A stretch of DNA of 13,150 nucleotides from Euryarchaeota archaeon UBA549 (GTDB taxonomy: Archaea; Thermoplasmatota; Poseidoniia; Poseidoniales; Poseidoniaceae): positions 579 to 13,728 of the forward strand of contig DAGF01000021.1 in assembly GCA_002495645.1 (NCBI GenBank), read 5' to 3'. The position numbers were made by a program, and so were the translations under genes. Shown here piece after piece: positions 5,375 through 12,707 of this stretch (positions are counted from its first letter, which is position 1; every line of letters starts with the position of its first letter). The notes beneath the pieces were generated by a model. The model saw nothing but the letters and a program-made list of their open reading frames with translations, was not told the origin of the DNA and searched no databases.

Positions 5375-8344
5375 TCACTCAAAGAAGTCGTCAAATTCGT
5401 TCATTGCAGCGACGCTGTTGCGCTTTCGTGCTTCAAGAACTCGCTTGAGTCGCTTTCGTCGCTTGAGCAGGAGCGGTAGGAGCAAGAAGTTGAGCACGAT
5501 GGTGGCGAGCAGAACAAATCCAGCGGTTTGGAATTCAGACACTTGTGTCGCATCGTTCAGTTTTTGCAACCAAGGGATGCCCAGCGGTGGTTCGGGGGGT
5601 TCAGGCTCAGGTGGAATGAGGTGCTGGTTGTACGCCCACCAGTCGTCGTTGATGTGCATGCGCTCAATGTTCGGATTCTCTGCATTTGGATTAGGGTCGT
5701 AGTTGGCGACCATCAACTCATTGCCCACGCTGTCTATTGGGGCGAAGATGTAGTAGTAGGTCCGGTAGGGCTGGATGCCGTCCCGATCTAGGCCCGTTTG
5801 AACCAGTGTTCCCGTCTGCCCGGGTACGCCTTCGAGGCCTTCAATCATCGGCTCGATGAATTTCAGGTCAACGTTGTTTGGTTGTGTTTCAACACGGTAG
5901 ATGTTCCATGTCACGTTGCCCTGAACCTCATGGGCGGGCCACGTCCACGTCAGTTCAGCCGTGTAGCAGACCGACCAATCTTGTTGCTCTTCGAAACAAT
6001 CCGAGTTGTTGGTGAACGCCCACGTGTGCGAGAGGTCTTCCAAGGTAATCGATGGTGGAATGGCGTCGCCGCAGAGTTGACCTGCAACGCCGTTGACTCG
6101 GGTGATGTTGGCCATTTGGAGGTTCGGATTTCCTTCACGGTCCATGGGGATGATGGCGTAGGAAGCGCATATGCCCGTTTCAAGGCGGTCCGGGTCAAGC
6201 CAGCTTTGGGAGGAGAGGGGAAGGGTGGCAACATGACTTTCAAAGGTTAATTCCTCCCAAATGTTCTCGTTCACGCCGTTCGCCGTTTCAGGGAACACTG
6301 TGGTTCCTGAAATTCCTTGGATTTTGTAAACATTCCATCCGCCGACATAGGGGTTGGTGGTGTCACCATTGGGCGTCCAGTCAAGTTGGATTTGGCCGCC
6401 CTCAAGTTGGGTCCATTCTACGTTTTCAGCAGATACATTGGTCGGTGGAAGTACGCCAATCAGCAAGATAACACCGTCCTTGGTCATGGAGATGTCCACC
6501 TCTTCGAAATCAGGTCCGAAGGTGTAACTGTTCACGCCGTCCAGGAATTCCCATGCCACGCTCTCGGTGGAGGGAAGGTACCGGATGTCGAGGGTGGTCA
6601 AGTCAATGCTCTCAGGCAAAAGAGCGGTCAGATTGAGGGTCATGTCCAGGCTTCGCATCCCTTCGTCCTGAGCCGTCAGCGGTTGGACATCAACCGAGAC
6701 CATCATGAGGGGCGAATCGCCTCCTCCAATACCGTAGTTCTTCCCGAGGTGAGGCAGGAGGATGTTGTGTGTAAACGAGGCTTGTTCCTCCGTGATGGCG
6801 ATGCCGGTGAGGTAGGGTTCTACCGTCAAGTCAATGGAGTTGAGGACATCAAATTCCACATAGGCGTATTCGGTTTCTCCCCACGGGTCAGTGACCTGCA
6901 GCGTAATGTTGTGGTGGCCAAGTCCGAAGGCTTCTCCTGTTCTGTTCAGGACTTGTCCATGGCCCCAGACATAGAAGCCTTCACGCCAAGTGTAGTTGAG
7001 CGGTTGGGAAGCGATGGCGTTGAAACGGCCCACCAGTTCCACATCATCGCTGGAGAGGAACACGTTGTTCTCAGAGTTGGTTTGGACGGAGGGGTTGATG
7101 GCGCCAACCTGGACATCGGCGTTGAGTGAATACAGGTTGTCACTCATGCGCACGTCTTCTCCGTTTTGGTAAATGGTGGGCAGTTGAACACGAATCAACC
7201 GATTGTTTCCCGTGGTGGTCATGTTGAAGGTGCAACTGGCCGTATCGCTGGGGTGCATGACGGCAATATCGCAACTGTCCTCGACTTCGAGTTCGTATTG
7301 CGTGTTGTACACTTGATACGAGACCGTTATGTTCTCAACCGACATGTTGCCGAGGTTCGCAAAGGTGGAAATCACGCGCTCATTTCCGTAATAGAATTGT
7401 GTGGATTGTGCGTTGTGGCTGGGATAAACGTCCATCACCTTGATGTCAATGCTGTCGTTGAGGACGATTTCGAACGTGGCGAGGTTGTTGGACGGATTGA
7501 GGTCGGCATAGGGGTTGCCTGCGCTGCTAAAGAGTCCAAATTTCAGCATGTAGCGTCCTTCTTGACCGAAGTTGAAGGCGGGGAGGTTGATGTTGTAGGG
7601 GTCGTAACCGCCCCAGGCAGGAAGGTTTTCGACCGTCTTGTAGGCTTCCTTGAGCATCATGGTTTCATCTACATCCCAAAGTTGCCATCCGAAATCACCG
7701 GAAAACGTGCACAAACCGCACAGGGTGGATTGTCCCTTTGCCTTGAAAACATAGTCCGTGTCGGTGTTGAGGACGCTCTCGTCATCGTAAACTGCGAGGT
7801 TCGGTAGATGTTCGATGGGGTTATGGGTCGTATCGGCGATGACGTCGACGAAATCATTGGTCAAATTGATGGTGAACAGGTACTCGTCATCGGCGGGGAC
7901 CTGGTCGTTCTGACTAAAGGTGTAGAGGATGGTGAAGATGCCCTCTGCACTTTGCCCTGGGACCCAGCTCTCGGATGATACGACGCCTTCGGTGGTTTGT
8001 CCGGGTATGTTGCCCATGTTGAACTGCCCAGTTTCCTCGTAGACGGATTTGCAGGCTGACGATGTCACTTCGCCGTCGCAAGCGTACCATGTGAGGGTTC
8101 GAGCAGAACCGGATGGGCTGGCGTAGTAGTTTGTTACCTCGGCTTCGAAGTTGATGGTATCAAAGGAGGAAAACCAAGCACCTGGGGTTGGTGACGCACT
8201 CCCCGAAATGCCAATTGAACCTGTTAGGTTTGCACTGGAGGCGGGGACGGTTGCGAGCACCCCCAACGTGGAAAAAAGGAGCATAACCACGAACCCAAGA
8301 CTGGTTCTGCGTTGGGTAATCTCGCGTTGCTTTCGCTCGGTCAT
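5375..8344 (-). CDS. Large secreted, C-terminally anchored cell-surface protein with Ig-like/FN3-like domains
   Basis: The 989-residue product starts with a basic N-terminus (MTERKQREITQRR) and a hydrophobic segment at about 16-34 that looks like a signal sequence. A long extracellular beta-rich region follows, with many N-x-S/T sequons and spaced cysteine pairs. A Pro/Glu stalk (PPEPEPPEPP), one membrane helix (about 941-960) and a very basic tail (KRRKRLKR) ending NEFDDFFE close the protein. PSNNLATFEI (second quarter) resembles CARDB-type repeats, HNITLQVTDPWGETEY resembles a PKD-like strand pair, and PPTNVSAENVEW onwards resembles an FN3-like domain. No catalytic motif is recognised; a surface-layer, adhesin or sensor role is open. 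A strong Shine-Dalgarno (AGGAGGT) lies just before the ATG at 8344; the frame extends to 8524, but that stretch lacks conserved features and places the signal internally. It is divergent from the pilin-like gene. Confidence 0.85.
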   Translation of the reverse strand: MTERKQREITQRRTSLGFVVMLLFSTLGVLATVPASSANLTGSIGISGSASPTPGAWFSSFDTINFEAEVTNYYASPSGSARTLTWYACDGEVTSSACKSVYEETGQFNMGNIPGQTTEGVVSSESWVPGQSAEGIFTILYTFSQNDQVPADDEYLFTINLTNDFVDVIADTTHNPIEHLPNLAVYDDESVLNTDTDYVFKAKGQSTLCGLCTFSGDFGWQLWDVDETMMLKEAYKTVENLPAWGGYDPYNINLPAFNFGQEGRYMLKFGLFSSAGNPYADLNPSNNLATFEIVLNDSIDIKVMDVYPSHNAQSTQFYYGNERVISTFANLGNMSVENITVSYQVYNTQYELEVEDSCDIAVMHPSDTASCTFNMTTTGNNRLIRVQLPTIYQNGEDVRMSDNLYSLNADVQVGAINPSVQTNSENNVFLSSDDVELVGRFNAIASQPLNYTWREGFYVWGHGQVLNRTGEAFGLGHHNITLQVTDPWGETEYAYVEFDVLNSIDLTVEPYLTGIAITEEQASFTHNILLPHLGKNYGIGGGDSPLMMVSVDVQPLTAQDEGMRSLDMTLNLTALLPESIDLTTLDIRYLPSTESVAWEFLDGVNSYTFGPDFEEVDISMTKDGVILLIGVLPPTNVSAENVEWTQLEGGQIQLDWTPNGDTTNPYVGGWNVYKIQGISGTTVFPETANGVNENIWEELTFESHVATLPLSSQSWLDPDRLETGICASYAIIPMDREGNPNLQMANITRVNGVAGQLCGDAIPPSITLEDLSHTWAFTNNSDCFEEQQDWSVCYTAELTWTWPAHEVQGNVTWNIYRVETQPNNVDLKFIEPMIEGLEGVPGQTGTLVQTGLDRDGIQPYRTYYYIFAPIDSVGNELMVANYDPNPNAENPNIERMHINDDWWAYNQHLIPPEPEPPEPPLGIPWLQKLNDATQVSEFQTAGFVLLATIVLNFLLLPLLLKRRKRLKRVLEARKRNSVAAMNEFDDFFE

Positions 8345-8347
8345 CGT

Positions 8348-8354
8348 AACCTCC
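8348..8354 (-). promoter_or_regulatory. Shine-Dalgarno that fixes the surface-protein start
   Basis: On the minus strand AGGAGGT ends three bases before the ATG at 8344. It is a near-perfect match to the archaeal anti-Shine-Dalgarno sequence. Many other genes in the window lack one. It supports 8344 rather than the in-frame ATGs further upstream (8524, 8494). Confidence 0.7.
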
Positions 8355-8393
8355 TTCCATCCGTGATTCAAAGACTCATCGCTTCCAAGCGGC

Positions 8394-8399
8394 CTAAAT
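8394..8399 (-). promoter_or_regulatory. Possible TATA-like box of the surface-protein gene
   Basis: The minus strand reads ATTTAG here, about 50 bases upstream of the ATG at 8344. A transcript starting about 25 bases downstream would carry a leader containing the Shine-Dalgarno sequence. The rest of the 159-bp divergent spacer (8345-8503) holds a GAGTTGGG/CAGTTGGG near-duplication around 8438-8457 and no gene. The call is low-confidence. Confidence 0.25.
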
Positions 8400-8503
8400 C
8401 GCCCGTTTGATGCCACCCAGAGAAACGGCAACTGTGGGCCAGTTGGGCGAGTTGGGATGGTTTCATGCGGCAACCTCTTGAATTGCGCAGCCATGGTGAG
8501 GCC

Positions 8504-9583
8504 ATGCGGCGAACCCTCTCCCATCGTGAGCGCGATGAAGGGGGCTTGACGGCCGTGATTGAATTTCTTTCAGCGTTCACGTTGTTCTTGATGATTCTAA
8601 CCGCCTTTCTCTCGCTCGCTCAACTGCAAATGGGTTCCAATGACCCAAACGTTGACCGACTCGACCGAGCCGCTTCTTTGGGCCTTGACCGGCTCACGTC
8701 CGGTGAGGGATGGTTCGTTCCCGATGCCGATGGTTTGGATTACGCCAACGCCACCGCCGATTGGCACGTGGCGACGGCTGATGCTCTTCACGAGGGACGG
8801 GTTCAGCCAGGGCTGGTGTTGAATCAGCGGTTGGACATGGACCGGGTTGAGGCGCTTCACAATGTCACCGAAGACGGCATGGCAGCCGGACTTGGCCTCG
8901 ACGGCGACATGAGCCTCCATTTGACCATCATGGTCGCGGAAAGCACGCAAGAAGGACGGGCTTCAACCGTTCTCTTTGAAGGCGGTACTGAGCGGGGCAC
9001 GGCGCCATCATCCTCAACCTCCTATCGCTCCTTCCAGCAAGACGGGGAATTGATTCGGGTGATTTTGGAAGTTCACGACGGCGGTCGAAAGAACAACATC
9101 CTTCACATCACAGAGGTCATGGCTCGCCCCTCTTCAAGTGGCCCGGAATGGATTGAGGTCGAGAACCCCAACGACTTCGCCGTCGCTCTGAAGGGTTGGT
9201 CTTTCAATCACACCTCGGGGAGCAGTTCCACCAACCTTCTCCTGCAGTCAGGTGTCCTCTCAGGCCAATCCCTCTCGCTGTTCACCGGCGATGTTTCTTC
9301 GCAAACCGTTGGCAACGCCACCCATGTCATCGATCTCGGGTCGCTCGGTTTCTTGGGCGTGGGGCAGTTGGACGGCTTGGCCAACGGTCAAGGCAAATTG
9401 AGCCTTCGGTACACCCAACTGGATGAAATCACACCGGCTGATGTCATGCGGGTTGAGTGGGGTGGAAACACCCAGTTGTTCATGGTGACCGGCCAATCCT
9501 TGGTTTGGGACGAAGAAGACCGCTTTGCTTCAGCATCGTGGGCTTTGGAGGATTCACCAACTCCGGGCGAAGAGAATGGCTGA
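8504..9583 (+). CDS. Type IV pilin-like secreted protein with C-terminal lamin-tail domain
   Basis: The 359-residue product begins with a short charged leader (MRRTLSHRERDEGG), then LTAVIEFLSAFTLFLMILTAF, a hydrophobic stretch carrying a glutamate near its start. This is the layout of an archaeal class III signal, with prepilin-peptidase cleavage likely after G14 and E20 at the conserved early-helix position. From about residue 199 to the end it resembles a lamin-tail domain: ILHITEVMARP, GPEWIEVENPNDFAVALKGWSF, LSGQSLSLFTG, and a closing GQSLVWDEEDR with SPTPGEENG, all typical of LTD proteins. Residues 45-195 are not recognised. GGTGA at 8495-8499 is a well-placed Shine-Dalgarno for the ATG at 8504; an in-frame ATG at 8465 would add 13 residues and bury the leader. 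It is divergent from the large surface protein and co-directional with the KaiC-like trio. It may be a minor pilin or surface anchor; the role is inferred. Confidence 0.8.
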   Translation: MRRTLSHRERDEGGLTAVIEFLSAFTLFLMILTAFLSLAQLQMGSNDPNVDRLDRAASLGLDRLTSGEGWFVPDADGLDYANATADWHVATADALHEGRVQPGLVLNQRLDMDRVEALHNVTEDGMAAGLGLDGDMSLHLTIMVAESTQEGRASTVLFEGGTERGTAPSSSTSYRSFQQDGELIRVILEVHDGGRKNNILHITEVMARPSSSGPEWIEVENPNDFAVALKGWSFNHTSGSSSTNLLLQSGVLSGQSLSLFTGDVSSQTVGNATHVIDLGSLGFLGVGQLDGLANGQGKLSLRYTQLDEITPADVMRVEWGGNTQLFMVTGQSLVWDEEDRFASASWALEDSPTPGEENG

Positions 9584-9654
9584 ATCGGTCCAGACTCGTC
9601 GTCTGCTTTCCGCACACTTCATCAACCCAAGCCTGTTCCTTCCGCTTGGTCCCC

Positions 9655-10437
9655 ATGCAACCGACGAGCGTTTACACCCGAGACCGATGCGTGACGGGCA
9701 TCCACGGATTGGATGAGATTCTCCGCGGTGGCATCCCCTACGGTTCAACCGTGTTGGCCGCAGGAACCTGTGGTTCAGGAAAGACCACGCTCGGCATGGA
9801 ATTCCTGGTCCGTGGTGCTTTGGCGGGCGAGGCGTGCGCTCACTTTACGGCAACTGAGCCTTCTGTGAAACTGCTCGAGAACATCCGCCAATACGCCTTC
9901 TTTGACATGAATATGGTGGACTCGGGGCTCATCAACGTCTTTGACATGGACGTTCTCTACTCGTGGTTGGGTTTGGAAAAAGCCTCTTTTGACCTCGATG
10001 ACGTTCACGCCCTCATCAAGTCCATTGTGGACATTGTCAACACCATCGGTGTAACCCGTTTGGTCATCGATTCGGTCACCACACTGTGTTACAAGATCAA
10101 GTCGGAGCAGTTGATTCGTGACTTTTTGTTCACCCTTGGAAAGAAGTTGGCCACCCTTGGTTGCACCACCATCTTGATTTCAGAAATCACCTCGGCCACC
10201 GAAAACGCCCACTGGTCATCGTTTGGTGTTGAGGAGGCCATCGCCGACGGCATCATCGTCATGGGGGATTCAGAGCGAATGGGCCACCTGCTGCGATTCT
10301 TGCAGGTCGTGAAAATGCGAGGTACATCTCACAGTCGGGCAAAGCATGCCATTGAACTCACACCACTTGGCGTTATGCTCATTCCGATGCTCAAATGGGG
10401 CGCTTCAGCCGATAAAACATCCAGATGGGGGCAATGA
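9655..10437 (+). CDS. KaiC/Rad55-like RecA-superfamily ATPase with intact P-loop
   Basis: The 260-residue single-domain protein has the KaiC-type start TGIHGLDEILRGGIPYGS, a complete Walker A (GTCGSGKT, residues 37-44; K43, T44), a Walker B ending VIDSVT (D139), and a KaiC-like strand VVKMRGTSHSRAKHAIELTPLG near the C-terminus. The usual paired catalytic glutamates appear as a single one (TATEPS, E68). ATP binding is therefore likely and hydrolysis probable. The ATG at 9655 precedes the family start; longer forms back to 9457 would overlap the pilin-like gene and carry no conserved sequence. No Shine-Dalgarno is visible, and the 71-bp gap from 9584 contains no gene. The stop overlaps the next start (ATGA). 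Relatives include archaellum ArlH and orphan archaeal KaiC proteins linked to signalling; this one is not assigned to either. Confidence 0.88.
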   Translation: MQPTSVYTRDRCVTGIHGLDEILRGGIPYGSTVLAAGTCGSGKTTLGMEFLVRGALAGEACAHFTATEPSVKLLENIRQYAFFDMNMVDSGLINVFDMDVLYSWLGLEKASFDLDDVHALIKSIVDIVNTIGVTRLVIDSVTTLCYKIKSEQLIRDFLFTLGKKLATLGCTTILISEITSATENAHWSSFGVEEAIADGIIVMGDSERMGHLLRFLQVVKMRGTSHSRAKHAIELTPLGVMLIPMLKWGASADKTSRWGQ

Positions 10438-11024
10438 AGATGTTTGAACTTGACCAACAGATTGCTGAACAACTGACCCAGGTTTCACTGGGAAGTTCGG
10501 TTCAAGTCCGAATGAGTGCCACCAACTCCTTTGCCGTCACGGCAAGCACCATGATCCCTCTCATGCAAATGTTCGAGATGGGGGGCGTCTACATTTCCGC
10601 CAGCCGAGGTGCGGTGGAGATTATCCAAGCTTTCGAGTCAATTGGCGTGGATGTTTCCGGCATCCATTTCCTCGATTTGGTGTCGTCTGGCGTGCTGGGT
10701 GGGACCGACGTGCCCTATTCCAACATCACATTCATCGACAGCCCCATCATGCTGGAGAGTATTTTGTTGCGCACGCTTTACACGCTAAGAACGGTTACCA
10801 ATGCTCGAAATTTTGTCTTCCTTGACAGTGTGAATGCATTGGCCATTTACAACGATGACAGGATGCTCGCCGAGTACCTTCACACCTTCATCAACACCTT
10901 CCGACAGCGTGAGGTGCTTTCGGTCATGCTCAACGTACCCGACCAAACACCGCCGCTCGTGCTCGCAAATTTGGACACGTACTGTACGGATTTGGTTGAC
11001 CGTGGACAGGTGGTCCTCCTCTGA
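10434..11024 (+). CDS. RecA-fold KaiC-like protein without a P-loop
   Basis: The 196-residue product has strands typical of this fold, including GGVYISASRGAVEIIQAF, a FLDLVSSGVLGG loop, and a Walker-B-like FVFLDSVNALAIYN. It has no GxxGxGK[ST] sequence at all. It is shorter than the flanking relatives, and the region where the P-loop would lie reads LGSSVQVRMSATNSFAV. A pseudo-ATPase or scaffolding partner of its neighbours is the natural reading, but that is inference. The ATG at 10434 overlaps the upstream stop (ATGA), favouring translational coupling; in-frame ATGs at 10425 and 10440 are alternatives. The next gene starts 11 bp downstream. Assignment to the RecA/KaiC fold rests on the visible strand patterns and on context. 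Confidence 0.75.
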   Translation: MKMFELDQQIAEQLTQVSLGSSVQVRMSATNSFAVTASTMIPLMQMFEMGGVYISASRGAVEIIQAFESIGVDVSGIHFLDLVSSGVLGGTDVPYSNITFIDSPIMLESILLRTLYTLRTVTNARNFVFLDSVNALAIYNDDRMLAEYLHTFINTFRQREVLSVMLNVPDQTPPLVLANLDTYCTDLVDRGQVVLL

Positions 11025-11035
11025 GGTGATGATGC

Positions 11036-11839
11036 ATGGCTCGAAAAATGACATTTGACCCAGAAGACGAGGAGTTCTTCGGTTCCGTTGGCTCCTTTGG
11101 TGTGCCGAAATTTGACAACGAAATGCGGGGCGGTGTGCCACGAGGCTTCACCATGATCGCCTTCACTGAAACGGGTTCAGGAAGTGAACTGTTTGCGAAG
11201 CAATTTACATCTCCTGCCGAGGAGCCCGAAAACACCCTCTACATTGCGACCGATGAAGGTCAGCAAGAAATCATTCGAATTTTCAAGAAATACGACTGGC
11301 CACTGGACATCAATGTCCGCACCATCGGTGAAGAATACAACGCCAACGTCTTGGAACGAGAGTTGCTCGCCAGCCGTTATCGCCTTGAGGGCTTTCAGCT
11401 GGCCGATATCCAGCGACTCGCTCAAACTCGGTTTGTCGATGACAGCAGCCAAGATTACCTGACCGAAGTCACCAACGAAATCATGGGTCTTGGTCCCTAC
11501 TTCCGGGCTGTTTTGGACAACCTCGATTTCTTTTTGCAGCGAGAAGACCCCGCACGGGTCATTTCCATGGTCCGTATGCTTCAGGCCCACGCTCAAATGG
11601 TGCGAGGCCTGCTCATGATCTCGGTCTCAACCGACGGTCTGGACCCTGCCATTAAGCAGGAATTGTCGTCCATCGCTGACATGGTCCTCTCGTTCAAGGT
11701 TCGAACCATCGGTACGGACTTTGAAAACTCCATGATCGTCTCAAAATTCAGAAACGCTCCAGAGAACCTCAAAATTCTCGTGTTCCGAGTGACGCCCGAA
11801 GAAGGCATCACGCCAGAAACCGTGGAACGCATCGCTTGA
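11036..11839 (+). CDS. RecA-fold KaiC-like protein with altered P-loop
   Basis: The 267-residue product opens like RadA/KaiC proteins (FGVPKFDNEMRGGVPRGFTMIAF, from residue 21). The Walker A position then reads ETGSGSEL, so the lysine and the following Thr/Ser are replaced by S50 and E51. The Walker-B-like strand is AVLDNLDFF. TLYIATDEG matches the strand that follows the P-loop helix in relatives. The C-terminal half contains MLISVSTDGLD and a final strand IVSKFRNAPENLKILVFRVTPEEG resembling the KaiC ending. Canonical ATP hydrolysis is unlikely. A GAGGTGAT sequence lies just upstream of the ATG. It is third in the co-directional KaiC-like set, 11 bp after the P-loop-less gene, and a methyltransferase follows after 22 bp. 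Function is unknown; a regulatory or structural partner of the intact ATPase is inferred. Confidence 0.78.
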   Translation: MARKMTFDPEDEEFFGSVGSFGVPKFDNEMRGGVPRGFTMIAFTETGSGSELFAKQFTSPAEEPENTLYIATDEGQQEIIRIFKKYDWPLDINVRTIGEEYNANVLERELLASRYRLEGFQLADIQRLAQTRFVDDSSQDYLTEVTNEIMGLGPYFRAVLDNLDFFLQREDPARVISMVRMLQAHAQMVRGLLMISVSTDGLDPAIKQELSSIADMVLSFKVRTIGTDFENSMIVSKFRNAPENLKILVFRVTPEEGITPETVERIA

Positions 11840-11842
11840 TAC

Positions 11843-11855
11843 GCCCTGTGGGGCA
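11843..11855 (+). other. Small stem-loop between the third KaiC-like gene and the methyltransferase
   Basis: GCCC-TGTG-GGGC forms a 4-bp GC-only stem within the 22-bp gap. It is not followed by a T-run, so it is not a clear terminator. It could simply be chance in a GC-rich gap. Confidence 0.25.
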
Positions 11856-11861
11856 AACGAC

Positions 11862-12641
11862 ATGTCCAAAACAGTCGGGCGTGCGCCATCCACCATGGGG
11901 AAGCGCGCTGCGACCGGAGGATACGACCCGTCCGGTATTGATTCAGACGCTTGGGAAGAGCTTGAGGGGCAACTCGAAGCGACCATCCCCAATTACGACC
12001 GGGTCAACAAATGGATGACCTTTGGTCAGGACAAGCGCTGGCGTCGAAACGTCCGAAACCATGCAACGCCCGGTATGAAGGTCCTCGAGGTTGGGTGCGG
12101 TCCCGGTTCATTTGCTGAGGACCTGGTCGGCATGGACCTGACGTGCCTTGACCCATCTCCGGAAATGTTGGCCACCGCCCAGCCAAGGGTTGACGGCGCC
12201 CGCGCCAAGCGAGGGGAGGCGCCAGCAACCTATGTTGAAGCCATTGCCGAAGACATTCCGTTACCCGATGACGCCTTTGACATGGTCTTCTGCCTCTTCT
12301 CCTTCCGTGATTTCAAGGACAAAGAGCAGGGCCTCCGTGAAATTTACCGCGTGCTGAAGCCAGGCGGCCGATTGGTGATTTGTGATGCGGGCAAAGCCAA
12401 CAAACTCCACGGTTTCTTTGGGTATCTTTGGATGAACAGCGTGGTGCAGGTGATGGCGAGAATCATCACGAAAGAAAAGGACCATCCTTGGAAAGGTCTC
12501 GCTCGGAGTTACACACACTACGGAACCAACGGTTACTATCGGAAGATGATGGCTCGTGTTGGTTTTCAAAACGTTCAGGGGCGCCTTCTCTACCCGTTTG
12601 GGATGGCCAGTCGATTTCGTGGCACCAAGCCCAAAAATTGA
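11862..12641 (+). CDS. UbiE/MenG-like SAM-dependent C-methyltransferase
   Basis: The 259-residue product is a class I methyltransferase. Motif I is VLEVGCGPG (residues 74-82), the acidic end of the second strand is CLDPSPEML, and the later motifs include EDIPLPDDAFDMVFCLFSFRDF and REIYRVLKPGGRLVICD. YDRVNKWMTFGQDKRWRRNV before motif I is close to the UbiE/COQ5 family, which methylates the ring of demethylmenaquinone or a polyprenyl benzoquinone. The C-terminal half keeps the UbiE-type layout with HYGTNGYYRKMMARVGF. An N-terminal extension of about 40 residues is not conserved. Quinone methylation would fit an aerobic respirer, and the ATP synthase genes follow, but a substrate other than a quinone cannot be excluded. 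It could be co-transcribed with the KaiC-like genes, which lie 22 bp upstream. Confidence 0.85.
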   Translation: MSKTVGRAPSTMGKRAATGGYDPSGIDSDAWEELEGQLEATIPNYDRVNKWMTFGQDKRWRRNVRNHATPGMKVLEVGCGPGSFAEDLVGMDLTCLDPSPEMLATAQPRVDGARAKRGEAPATYVEAIAEDIPLPDDAFDMVFCLFSFRDFKDKEQGLREIYRVLKPGGRLVICDAGKANKLHGFFGYLWMNSVVQVMARIITKEKDHPWKGLARSYTHYGTNGYYRKMMARVGFQNVQGRLLYPFGMASRFRGTKPKN

Positions 12642-12664
12642 GGCCAACAACGCACCCCGTTAGA

Positions 12665-12673
12665 CTCTTAAAC
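12665..12673 (+). promoter_or_regulatory. Possible promoter element for the ATP synthase operon
   Basis: CTCTTAAAC lies 35-43 bases before the ahaH start in the 66-bp gap 12642-12707, and a T-rich stretch (CCCCCTTTT, TTTTC) follows. This could be a TATA box for the operon, or the T-run could help end transcription from upstream. The sequence alone does not decide. Confidence 0.25.
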
Positions 12674-12707
12674 CCCCTTTTGCTGGGATTTTCAACAGGT
12701 GTTCTAC

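Noticed and set aside
6317..7807. Two long plus-strand open frames (270 and 213 codons)
   Set aside because: Both are antisense to the large surface-protein gene, which has a signal sequence, stalk and membrane anchor. The antisense products show no recognisable domain or start signal.
8438..8457. Near-repeat of AGTTGGG in the divergent spacer
   Set aside because: Two 7-base copies are too short to call an operator or repeat; chance is likely.
8345..8524. 60-residue N-terminal extension of the large surface protein
   Set aside because: A strong Shine-Dalgarno precedes the ATG at 8344 and the signal sequence starts there. The extension overlaps the divergent pilin-like gene.
9457..9654. 66-residue N-terminal extension of the first KaiC-like protein
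   Set aside because: It overlaps the end of the pilin-like gene and has no conserved sequence. The KaiC-type fold begins just after the ATG at 9655.
9655..11839. Circadian clock (KaiABC) interpretation of the KaiC-like genes
   Set aside because: The proteins are single-domain, lack the duplicated CI-CII layout of cyanobacterial KaiC, and no KaiA or KaiB gene is nearby.
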